A DNA stretch of 64,000 bases from Malachius bipustulatus (taxonomy: Eukaryota; Arthropoda; Insecta; Coleoptera; Melyridae): positions 75,822,186-75,886,185 of the forward strand of contig OU342630.1 of the NCBI GenBank assembly GCA_910589415.1, written 5' to 3'. Both the position numbers and the translations under genes were made by a program. Below the pieces are notes generated by a model. That model was not told the origin of the DNA and ran no database searches. It saw nothing but the letters and a program-made list of their open reading frames with translations. Below, in pieces: positions 48,099 to 58,130 of this stretch. Numbering within the stretch: position 1 is the stretch's first letter; every line of letters starts with the position of its first letter.

Positions 48099-49000
48099 TA
48101 GAAGCTTTCGAAATGTGGTCCTACAGATGGCTGCTTAAGATTCCGTGGATCGATATGGTGATAAACAATACCGTTTTACAAAGAATGCATAAGAAGAGAG
48201 AATTACTTACCATAATAAAAAAAGTAAAACTGCATACTTTGGCCACATTTTTAGAAGCGAAAAATACAGGGTGTATATTGTAACGTCCGCATAATATTAG
48301 CACCACGCGATTCTACATCAAAAACAGAACAAAAAAGTCCTCAACAGTTTTTTCTTGATGTACACAGATTTTAAGATATGGACAATTTAACGTTCTTAAA
48401 TTTTGCAACACTGGCGCTGGTATAAAAATTAAGATAACTTATTAGACGTGAAGTCACCTCACTGGTATAGTGTGCCGTTGCTACGTAATCGAAAAAAGGT
48501 GCAACAAGACAAATGTCATGCTGCGACGTGTCAATGTTGCCATTTTTTTTAAGTTTTTTTATTTATTTTTTTTTATTCAACAATTAAAACGCGCAGTTGC
48601 AATATTGATTGGAAGTATTGGAACTCAAGAAATCAAATAATTCCTAGTTTTGAAATGTTAATTAAAACCATTTTTAACAAAAAAAATCTAAAATTTTGGA
48701 TAATTTGGCTATTTTACTTCTTACTTAAGAATTTTTTAATAATATTAAGCAAAATTTTTGAGTATTAAAAAACTTCAAATTTAAACTACAATGGTCGATA
48801 ACTTCGTTATTTGAGGTCTAAGAGCTAAACGGTATTAAAACTTTATGTTCTGTTTTTGATGTGGAATCACGTGGTGCTAATATTATGCGGACGTTACAAT
48901 ACACCCTGTATAATATCCTACAGTTGATTTTGGAGGGCAAGATTGGAGGAAGAAGTGGAATGGGACGAAAACAAATGTCATGGGCTCCACTTATACAAGG
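48099..49000 (+). pseudogene. RTE-like LINE ORF2 C-terminus, split by a MITE
   Basis: Upstream of the MITE the frame reads EAFEMWSYRWLLKIPWIDM, VINNTVLQRMHKKRELLTI and KKVKLHTLATFLEAK. Downstream it reads NILQLILEGKIGGRSGMGRK and QMSWAPL. Together these are the A-F-E-M-W-C-Y-R-R-M-L...E-G-K-I-x-G-R-R-G-x-G-R-R-x-x-S-W-L blocks near the C-terminus of RTE-type reverse transcriptases. A 646-bp element at 48265-48910 separates them. The two halves are also one base out of frame. Only the tail of ORF2 is present. Confidence 0.75.
48265..48910. mobile_element. MITE with 64-bp terminal inverted repeats
   Basis: The left end TACAGGGTGTATATTGTAAC (48265) and its complement at the right end (48910) extend for about 64 bases. 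They include 'gtccgcataatattagcacc' on the left and its inverted match on the right. The interior is AT-rich and non-coding. It lies inside an RTE-like coding fragment with TA at both junctions, in keeping with TA target duplication. The ends are well conserved, suggesting relatively recent insertion. Confidence 0.85.
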
Positions 49001-49514
49001 TGATTCAGTAATGAGTACCATAAATGATACGGGGTGTACCTACTGTCAAAATAATACGAAAACCAAGAATAACTTTTTTTCCAAAAGTGCTTCGCTAACA
49101 AGATACAGGGTGTGAAAGGGTCGATTTGGAAAACACTTATTTGATCGTATCTTCTAACTGGGTTGAACTATTTAATTCATTTTTGGTAGACATCTACTAC
49201 ATAATAAGGACCGTATGAGACAGTGGATCGGAATTAAATCAATTAGAGAGTTTGTCCATACTGCCAGAGACGAGCAAGTTTTTATGAAGCCTGTCACTTT
49301 GTCAATATAAACAATCTCCAGAGTTCATAAGATTGTATTTTTTGACGACTCTTTGAATTCATAATTGTCGTTTCTTGGCTATTTAACAGGAAATCTAATG
49401 TGACACACGTTGCAAAAGAAGTGTTTATACACTTGAAAGTCGCGACAGTTATTTTTGGCGCGTGCTTAAAACACTCCATTTTTGCAATTTGTACCACAGT
49501 AACCATGATATAGA

Positions 49515-51154
49515 CCAGTCAAATTAGGATCTCTTGGGGCCACTTGGAAAAAAGTGTTGGAAACCTATTATAATTTTGATCGGTTTATTTAAGGTCAACT
49601 AAAGGTATCCTAGGTTTGCACCCTCTCTCTACCGCCGTTCGAGGCAGGAAGTCTAAAAACACAGAAATTTTCATACATACGTTTTCCAGTTTTTTGCCTG
49701 TAACTGCAAAACGGTGCATTCCAGCATATATTTTACCACTTACAAAGCTTAAAAAGAATTTAAATCTGCGTGGAATAAATTTCCCATTCATTGAATTCGG
49801 ACTAGTGATATGGCTGAAATCGTCGGTCGAAGAACAGTGATTTTTACCAACTTTACTGAAAAAAAGGGGCGGGGGGAGGGGGCGGTGAAGAAGATGGTCT
49901 AGCAAAGTATGATCTGCCACAAGTGCGGTCGTACCTCGCCTCTGCTCCCATTAGATAATTTACCACACAAGTGTAGAGAAGCACGTCATCGTCCTTTCTC
50001 TCTTAAGCTGTAGTAATTAAGAAATTCTTTAAGGTCAGAGTTTCGACAGATAAAACACTATCATAGGCTTCTAGCCACACCTTGCGATGCTTTCAAGTAA
50101 AAAGCAAAACCGTCATTACTAATAGAACGTAGATTTTTTACTCTCAAGCCAACTCTCTCTCTGGGGTACAGTTTTCCTGCATCTGTCGTGAATCTCGATC
50201 AATTCAAGATGTTTGAGTTGTTCATCTTTACTGTCTTTGAATTTTCCACTCACGTCTTCTACGAATTTCGCAATCCCTCAATTTTTAACTTCGTTGTATG
50301 AACTTTTTTTATAGAAACACCTCCACCGCAAATAAAACACTTCATAGTTCAGCTGTATAGATCGAGATGGCATATCTGTCATCAACGAAAAAAAAAACAT
50401 CAACACGAGCCAGTATCACAACGGAAGAACAGTGTGCACAGATTTACATAAATAAACCTGACATTTTGCTCAAGAAAGTGGCTTTCGGATGTACCACAGG
50501 TTGCCACGGAAGCTGTGGTTGCGGAAAGTTAGAAATAACTTGATGAATATTTTGCAAATAATGCATGGGTGTCAACTATCCGGCTATCATTTAGATTAGG
50601 ACAGCCCTTGGCTCGACGTTTATTTGCGCAGTGGCAACCGTCTCTCGTGTCGCTAAGCAACCGCTAAATAAATCTGCGTTATTTTATGCAGATTTGGAAC
50701 GCAAGGCTACTTTCTGTGGATACTGAACAGTAGTAGGTGAGAATTTTTCACGGTATATCTTGAACAAATTAAAAATTTAAGATACGCCTTGAACACACAA
50801 TTTGACGGACGATTGAAAGTCACTATAATGCGTTTTACACCAAAGTTGGAGAAAACCACTGTTCTTTGACCGACGATTTCAATGATATCACTAGACCAAA
50901 TTCAATGAATGGAGAACTCATTCCACGCAGAATTGAGTCTTTAATTTTTATAAAAGTAAAGTATTTACTTTTATTGGGTCTTCCCGGGTATTCCCGGGAA
51001 ACAACTATTTTGAAGTTATAGACAAAAAACTGAAAAAAGTCCGAAAATTTATATTTTTTTTGTTCTTGATTTAAACAGCGGTCGAGGAAAACTAGGATAC
51101 TTGTACTTGACGTTTCCAACACTTTTTTCCAAGTGACCCCGCTACTTTGACTGG
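49515..51154. mobile_element. Unclassified element with inverted repeats of 320-340 bp
   Basis: The left end CCAGTCAAA (49515) and the right end TTTGACTGG (51154) start long inverted repeats, about 49515-49855 and 50836-51154. Shared blocks include 'cacttggaaaaaagtgttgg' and 'accgacgattt' or their complements. The interior of about 980 bases has no recognisable transposase. Size and ends differ from the TACAGGGTG elements. The superfamily is unknown. Frames at 49585-49920 and 50835-51122 lie in the repeats. Confidence 0.7.
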
Positions 51155-52849
51155 CTTAGTAGCCAAGTGATTTCCAAATATTTCCAGCAAAAGTATTAAA
51201 TATTCATTTTATAATAATCGAAAGCTGGATTGTATAGTCGGGTTGTATAGGTTGAAGTCGTCCCTATAGTAAATATCTACTTAAATCTTTATTGACAGTT
51301 TTATCTAGTTTCCAAGAACTATTAAGTTATTTAAGTCATTATCACTTCTGACCTGAGTCAATGATTCAAATAATAATTTTCTTAAAGTTCACTTTTGTGA
51401 ATAATCTAAAGTCGTCTGCTCACGCAAAAATAAAGAAGATGAGATTCTGGAATCTCAGAAGAATCTATAGAATGCCTATTTAGTAAACAAGAAGTGTTTG
51501 TTTGAGTAAATAAAAAGTATATTTCAATTAGTACATTATTAATTTAGAATTTACGTCTTCTATAAGGAAACCGTCTTCGAATTTGCAAGGAAAAGTGTCC
51601 AACTTAATTACTAATAAGTTCCCGTCTTTACAACCGGACGGCTGTTTTCGAGCCGTTTATTCAAAGCAGCGATGCTTGAAATAAAAGGCAATAACTCGAC
51701 AGAAGGTCCACCTTTCAAATAAAATCAAATTTCATGGCCAACGATCAGATTAAACGACGAGGGTATAGAAGAGAAACAATATCTACCAAGTACACTAGAC
51801 CTTAAAAGGGCTTAGTCAGCTCGCCTGAATAAATTGAAACTTAAACCCCGTCTTGATAAGAGGGAGTTATGTCCTTACGCATCTTAGAAATATAATATAG
51901 AGTAACGACCCATCGTATAAATTCAGATTATACACCTTGATGTAGATAAATCCAATTTTACTACAGAAATTATTGACCTTCTCCTTGACTAAACGTGACA
52001 CATTTTTTAATGTATACCTACGGCTACGCAGCACATTCAATTAGAAATTGTTAAGCGTATCTACCCCAATATAAAATTTCGCTAAACTATTATAGTAATT
52101 GATTCGCTTCTTATCAACAGAGTACCTTATCCCAAAAAATAATAAAATTAAAAGGAAAGATTTTGGAATAAGTACTCAAGTATTACCTAATTAATTCACA
52201 CTGTGATATTTTTTTGAGAAAATTAAGAATGCATCCCAGTTTGTATTGAAATATTTAATTCAAATATAAAGCAATATTTTTCAAGAAATACTAAGATTAT
52301 TTACCATATTTTTTTTCACACATGCACTTTCAGTTACAGTCCAGCAATTTTACTGTTTTTTGACAAGTATTAGTATGTGGCAGACAAAGTATCCACGCAA
52401 ATCGCATCCCATACCAACAATTTGTCTCTTAACCAAAGTACTAACATGACTCCATCGACCATGCTCCAGTATCGTCACAGATTCCAGAAGGTTCCAAAGT
52501 TGCAGTCTAAAGATTGATCCCAACGCTCTTCAGATTTAGTTCAGTTAACAAAGACGTGAGATTCTTCCCTTATTTAGAGTGCATAGCTTAGAGCATTATG
52601 ACCGAATTATACTGCAATCTTGGTGCAAAGACGTGTGGGTTCTTTTCATATTTGAAATCCTAATCTTAAAGCTATGCATCTCCTAAAGGTTAGTGAAAAG
52701 TTCCAATTGTGTGATATGGTGGGTACGCTTGAGGCCAGGATCCACATTCTTTCTCTTGTAGAGCTGGGAGTCGTGCTGCATAAACCGTCGATGATCTCTT
52801 AAAAGTAATCACTAACAATTAAAAAATTAACACCAACAAGCCCGTGTGG
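51155..52849. other. Intergenic stretch
   Basis: No gene, RNA or repeat is supported. Confidence 0.3.
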
Positions 52850-53464
52850 TTGAGGTACCCAACGAGCGCTATCAAGATGGCTGATAAGGAAAGGCTTTGC
52901 AATGAGCGACAGTGAGGTAAATAATTTAGCAGCGGTAATATTACTCCTCGGATTTAAAACTCTAGACTGGCAGCTCAAGGGACACTAAGGGTATCGGCAC
53001 CTTGATGTGGGTCCAAGGATACAGCGGAATCTGAGTCAATGAAAAAGCCGACGGACTGGCAAGAAATGGATCCTCGGCTAAATATACTGACCAAGAACCG
53101 GCCCTGGGAGTACCAAAGAGTACAAAACGGTGCCAAGTTAATATATGTATGTATAGATTTGGAAAAAACATAAAGAATATTGGGATAGAAGAACCAAACA
53201 TCAACAAGGGAAAGCCTTCATCAAGGAACCCATAAAGAAGACAACTGGAGAGCTACTATAACTTAGTGGGAATCAGTTACGTATCACACTGGGATTACTG
53301 ACGGAACATATTGCCCTAAAAATACACATAAATAAAATAGGACTGCTCAATGGAGACTTAAGCTGCCGTGAATGCAGCAAGGCCCAAGAGACCGCTACAC
53401 ACGTCCTATTCGAATGCGAAGCTGTGGACTTCAGAAGACAGGAAATATACGAACAACCAAAAAT
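52850..53464 (+). mobile_element. R1-like LINE deletion derivative (5' leader joined to RNase H)
   Basis: From 52850 to about 52983 the sequence matches the leader of the element at 36130-37347. Shared motifs include 'gtgtggttgag', 'gcaatgagcg' and 'tctagactggcagctcaa'. RNase H coding sequence starts at about 53003 without any ORF1, endonuclease or RT in between. It stops abruptly at 53464, where the 443-bp repeat array begins. Confidence 0.6.
53003..53464 (+). pseudogene. R1-like LINE RNase H domain and tail
   Basis: The frame reads TLMWVQGYSGI, then after a stop VNEKADGLARNGSSAKYTDQ and EPALGVPKSTK. This is the W-V-x-G-H-S-G-x-x-G-N-E-x-A-D-x-L-A-R end of RNase H, which removes RNA from the cDNA hybrid. 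After frameshifts it gives LSGNQLRITLGLLTEHIALK, IHINKIGLLNGDLSCREC and ETATHVLFECEAVDFRRQ, the post-RNase H block. The final residues run into the first bases of the tandem array. It is non-functional. Confidence 0.8.
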
Positions 53465-53465
53465 G

Positions 53466-53527
53466 ATTCCAATATAGTACGCTGACGAGGTCTAATGAGA
53501 CCGAAACGGCCGTCCGTGCTTTTGGAA
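53466..53527 (+). ncRNA. Hammerhead ribozyme, type I, copy 1 (intact core)
   Basis: Stem I inner strand AGTACG (53476-53481) pairs with CGTGCT (53515-53520). Outer stem TTCCAA (53467-53472) pairs with TTGGAA (53522-53527) across a small internal loop. The core CTGACGA is at 53482-53488. Stem II GGTCT/AGACC has loop AATG. GAAA is at 53503-53506. Stem III is minimal (A-T, C-G with GGCC between), followed by GTC at 53512-53514, so cleavage is expected after 53514. All invariant core residues are present. The short stem III suggests that dimers may cleave better, as reported for other short-stem hammerheads. Confidence 0.88.
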
Positions 53528-53908
53528 CTCTGGTTGGATGTGTGTTACTGTCTGAGTCGAAACTCTTTATTTGGGTTCTCGGGCGCTCCAGACTTGACAA
53601 CTGTCAGGACGATGGGTGAAATACCCGACTCCAATTCGACAGGCTGTTAATTGTCTTTATACTCATTAGACCTACCTACCTACGGTGTTGTTATGATCGT
53701 TTGAGTATGCTTTGGCTTTTTAATATGCATGTTTGATGTCAGTCTCGTAGCTCCTGGGGTGTCTGCAGCCCATAATACGCTTTGGAGTTTCGCTGGGAGC
53801 CTTTGGCTTCTCTTGATAGATGTCGCTCTTTCTTGAAGTCACTGGTAACCGGTGGAATTCCAATCCATAAGAGAGTGTCGATTCATACAGCGATTCATAT
53901 CTTTCCGG

Positions 53909-53970
53909 ATTCCAATATAGTACGCTGACGAGGTCTAATGAGACCGAAACGGCCCTCCGTGCTTTTGAAA
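53909..53970 (+). ncRNA. Hammerhead ribozyme copy 2 (two changes)
   Basis: The core CTGACGA at 53925-53931, stem II and GAAA are identical to copy 1. The cleavage triplet is CTC (53955-53957) instead of GTC, which mismatches the second pair of stem III. A G-to-A change at 53968 creates one mismatch in the outer part of stem I. CTC still fits the NUH rule, but folding should be weaker. Confidence 0.75.
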
Positions 53971-54351
53971 CTCTGGTTGGATGTGTGTTGCTGTCTGAGT
54001 CGAAACTCTTTATTTGGGTTCTCGGGCGCTCCAGACTTGACAACTGTCAGGACGATGGGTGAAATACCCGACTCCAATTCGACAGGCTGTTAATTGTCTT
54101 TATACTCATTAGACCTACCTACCTACGGTGTTGTTATGATCGTTTGAGTATGCTTTGGCTTTTTAATATGCATGTTTGATGTCAGTCTCGTAGCCCCTGG
54201 GGTGTCTGCAGCCCATAATACGCTTTGGAGTTTCGCTGGGAGCCTTTGGCTTCTCTTGATAGATGTCGCTCTTTCTTGAAGTCACTGGTAACCGGTGGAA
54301 TTCCAATCCATAAGAGAGTGTCGATTCATACAGCGATTCATATCTTTCCGG

Positions 54352-54413
54352 ATTCCAATATAGTACGCTGACGAGGTCTAATGAGACCGAAACGGCCCTC
54401 CGTGCTTTTGAAA
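54352..54413 (+). ncRNA. Hammerhead ribozyme copy 3 (as copy 2)
   Basis: The core CTGACGA is at 54368-54374 and the CTC triplet at 54398-54400. Sequence matches copy 2 throughout the motif, including both changes. Confidence 0.75.
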
Positions 54414-54575
54414 CTCTGGTTGGATGTGTGTTGCTGTCTGAGTCGAAACTCTTTATTTGGGTTCTCGGGCGCTCCAGACTTGACAACTGTCAGGACGATG
54501 GGTGAAATACCCGACTCCAATTGTCTTGTCAAAGATTGTCTTTATACTCATTAGACCTATACCTACCTAGGTATA

Positions 54576-57192
54576 GGTTTTTGGCTCTAGCTCGCGATTT
54601 TCCGTTCACAATTTCACATGCTGACTGTAGTTAACTCGTCTCCGTGAATGTGGGTGTATTTTTCGACGCCATCATGAGGAATATAAGTATGTATATTGTT
54701 ATTAAACTGAAATCACAAGGACAATAAATGTTTTATTCTATAATCATAGAAACAAAGCCATCATATCTACTTCTATTATATCACCCATGATTTTTTGCTT
54801 GATGACATGAAGTGCTTGATGACATTTGCGATGCAGTTCGGTTATCAGGCATCGCCTGGTCTTAAATAATTAGTTCATCGTTTTTTACCAAGGGAAAATA
54901 AAGTTTTGAGTCTGTTTGCAATTGTAAAGTAATGGTGATCTACAATAAAACAGGGCATAATTGCAGCGTTTGAATTGCAGCTTAAGAATGTCCAATCTAA
55001 AGAAGTAAACCTACCATTTGTTGCGAAGAGAGGTGGCGACATATTTTCCAGAATTATTTGAAAACGTCGCCACAAAGGCTCGTCAGGAGTTTCTTTGATT
55101 TTGACCTGAGCTTCTACTCTCACATTTTATTTTTATCCGAACCGTTTATTAATATAACGTACCTATGTCCAGTGTAAAAAAAAAAACAGGAGACCGTAAA
55201 CACATCGAGAGTATAGACGCAAATAAAACCTATACAATGTAATTCGACAAAATCAGGAAAAACTTCTGTAGCATTTTCTATCATATTTACTCTCGGAGTT
55301 GGTAGGTAAATAACGTCTGTTAATGAAATCGTGTTTGTAAATTTTTGTTTTCTCCGGCTTTAATGCCAGCTCTACAACAAAACTCGCTTAGAGCGCGAGA
55401 TAGATCGGATTGTTTAAGTAAGTGCTCCTCTTTGTTGCTTGCTTTCTGTCAAATAATCGATAACCGATGATGGTGTCAAGCTTAGGAGCAAGTTCAGTGA
55501 AACGAGCACCCCTAAATTCGATTAGCAAAGTGTACACCGCATACATTCAATTAGTTGCTCCTAATTTGTTCCAATTTATGTAGGGATTTAATCCCAATTC
55601 TACTACCACTAAACACTTTAATTAATTTACATCAAATATATTTTTTTATATCTATATCTACTTCTACTATATCTATTCAATTCTAAATTAGGACCGTTAA
55701 ACTATTTATCAATTACACATTTCCACAAAACTCAGTATAGGGTACTGAAAAAATTTACCTACTTCTTGGCCGCCAGCTTCTCAGCTTACTCAGTAATTAT
55801 TTTTATCTATGCCTCGGGTGAAGTTTGCAACAATAATTCCCTCGGAACGCGAAGTTGTAGTTCGCCACTTTAATTTATTAAAAAATTTAAGAAGCAAACT
55901 TTAAGACTCTAAGATTCAAAATTATGAGAAACATGACAAGTATTTTTGGTATCGATGTGATAAAACCTACTTGTGTACTACTTTATATTATTTTTCTAGA
56001 TATCTGTGGTGATAACTTCACTTAACTTTGAAAAACTTCATCGACATCGAAGTGCTTTAACACTTGTGCTGATTTTCATAATAACACCTCACGACTCTCG
56101 AGAAGACCGTGGGTGGGGGGGGCCACACCGATCCATCTTTTTACGGTCACGATTTTCCATATTATATGCGGGCGCAGGCTTTGAAGGTTTTTTTTTTGCT
56201 TTATTCACAAGGGGTAAATAAAATAGAGATGAAAGGGGAGACTATTTTATATTTAAACAGACAATTCTGCTTCTTATAGCTGTCATTATTATGCAATAAA
56301 TTAACATACACTTTAGCAAAATCGTTAACTTGGATGTTCTTAGGCCAAGACGTGATCAGTTTTTTTATTTACCTGTACTCTTTTCAGACATCTGTCAGAA
56401 TGTATTAGGTACTAATGAAATTGTATTCAGAATTTTCTAAGTTCAGAAGTCGAAGATCACTACCTAATTGGTATAAACGTTCGTTAATTATTTTATTTTA
56501 TTTTATGGTATTAATATTTCCGCCCCTCGGAACTCCTAAAAGATTACAAAGCTATGCAAAAAATAATTTCCACTACCTCTATCAAGGTTCTGGAATAATT
56601 TTCATATTCCATAGTTAATTTAGCATGTCATGCATCGTATTGCTGTTAGTTTTTACTCAACTGAAAGATAATTTAGCAAAAATGTCAGTTATAATGAGAA
56701 ACTTTCCGTCTATGATACACATTTGATTAATAAAACAGAACAAAACGAAAAGCAATAAGCATCCCAGTAGAATTTCGGTAGACTAATAAAAGTTTCCCGT
56801 AGAGTTGAAAGCAAAATAGCAGTCAGAATATAATATGCGTGCAGGGAACTGGCAGATATCGCCGTACTTTACTTTTTATACCGTGTAAAGCTTTGAAGAA
56901 CGTCATAAAATATCATTGCCTTAAACAAAAGCTAGAAATTGTATCCTTTATTCGGATCCTTCTTTTATCTTTCATGTATAACTACGTCATCTCAAAGACG
57001 CTTATTATGACTCACTTTAGTGACTTTAATATGCGCGATATGGAATACCAACATTTTATATGCTCACATCAGAATTGGGATTTAAAAAAAGTATCTCCAT
57101 GGAAAGCTATGTTTATAGAATCAAATCTATAACTTTGCACAGTTAGGGGTTTGCGCATATGATATTTTCTTTATGTATATGAATTTTCTTTA
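54576..57192. other. Intergenic stretch
   Basis: No gene is supported. Confidence 0.3.
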
Positions 57193-58130
57193 TACAGGAT
57201 GTCCTGAAAATTGCGGAAAAGCTTTGCAGTATACATTGTGGGGAAGCATCCCGAGAAAACTTTGCTTCGTCGATCCATTACACATGAGAAGTGATGACGT
57301 ACTCTGTCTGCCTCTACTTGTCGCAATGGCAGTAGTTGACTCGCGGTTCAAAATCGTTAGGTAAAAGAGCATGCACCTTGGTATAGTTGTAAGGGTGAGA
57401 GCCCTCACCACCGATAAACTTATGAGTGGAGGAACGTGATACCCATACTTCCGCCACTATATCCGTATAAGGCTGCGTGCTGAATCTTCTTGCAAAATTT
57501 CCAACAGCAACAGCTCTCTTCCTCTATCCGTGACGTCCACGCAGAACGTGGGCGTCCGCGGTCTACATCTCCATTTGGAATAAAATTACCAGTCTCCGCA
57601 ACCTTCTTTCGGATCTCCTGATGACGGTATCATTTGGATGTCCGCGAATTGAAAATCTTTGGGCGTAGATCTGTGTAATCACGATTTGCGTACATTTTAC
57701 TCGTCAATATTAGGAAAACGGCATAAAATTTGACGATTGATAGTTTTGATTATTGATGAAGCACATTTTAAGAGTACTTTGACCTGTTCGCAAATTCTCA
57801 GAAACCACTTGTTCACGGTTCGAATACATGTTGCCAAATGCATTTCCACTGCATCTTGATTAAAAAATCAGATATGTGAATAAAATTGAAGAAAAAATAT
57901 GAATCAGGTTTGAGCGATTTTTCAATCAAATAACCATTAAGGACGCCTTATTATTTGCATAACATAACTCCTTTTTACTCAGTACTCAAAAATATAGAAG
58001 TTCGGTCTTCAACTTTGCCTCTTCATATCGCAGTTAATTGACGACTTTGATTTTTTCATTATTTTTTCTCCGATGATACTTTCCTACAACGTACTGCAGA
58101 GCTTTTCCGCCATTTTTAGGACTTCCTGTA
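57193..58130 (-). mobile_element. Mariner-type element C, internally deleted
   Basis: The left end TACAGGATGTCCTGAAAATT (57193) is matched by the inverted right end at 58130. The inverted repeats of about 55 bases include 'gcggaaaagc'. The minus-strand interior carries the N-terminal half of a transposase and then runs straight into the terminal repeat. The catalytic C-terminal half is deleted. Confidence 0.75.
57240..57690 (-). pseudogene. Mariner-type transposase N-terminal half
   Basis: Minus-strand blocks RFSIRGHPNDTVIRRSERRL, ETGNFIPNGDVDRGRPRSA, SRIEEELLLLEILQED and HPYNYTKVHALLPNDFEPRV follow the DUF4817-like helix-turn-helix and linker order seen in relic A. WIDEAKFSRD, the block around the first catalytic Asp, is the last recognisable piece. 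Frameshifts and stops are present, and the second and third acidic residues are absent. It is dead. Confidence 0.75.

Larger units (their letters stand above)
53465..54575 (+). repeat. Tandem 443-bp retrozyme-like array, about 2.5 units
   Basis: Units start at 53465, 53908 and 54351 with GATTCCAATATAGTACG, an exact period of 443. Copies 1 and 2 are complete. Copy 3 runs about 220 bases and diverges after its 'cccgactccaatt' block, ending near 54575. Units differ by only a few substitutions. Each unit start holds a hammerhead ribozyme on the plus strand, so a transcript of the array could be cut into 443-nt monomers able to circularise. No protein is required or seen. The repeated minus-strand frames of 107 codons exist only because the unit repeats. 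Confidence 0.85.

Noticed and set aside
53720..54486. Repeated 107-codon minus-strand reading frames
   Set aside because: They recur only because the 443-bp unit recurs. They match no domain and lie opposite the ribozyme strand.
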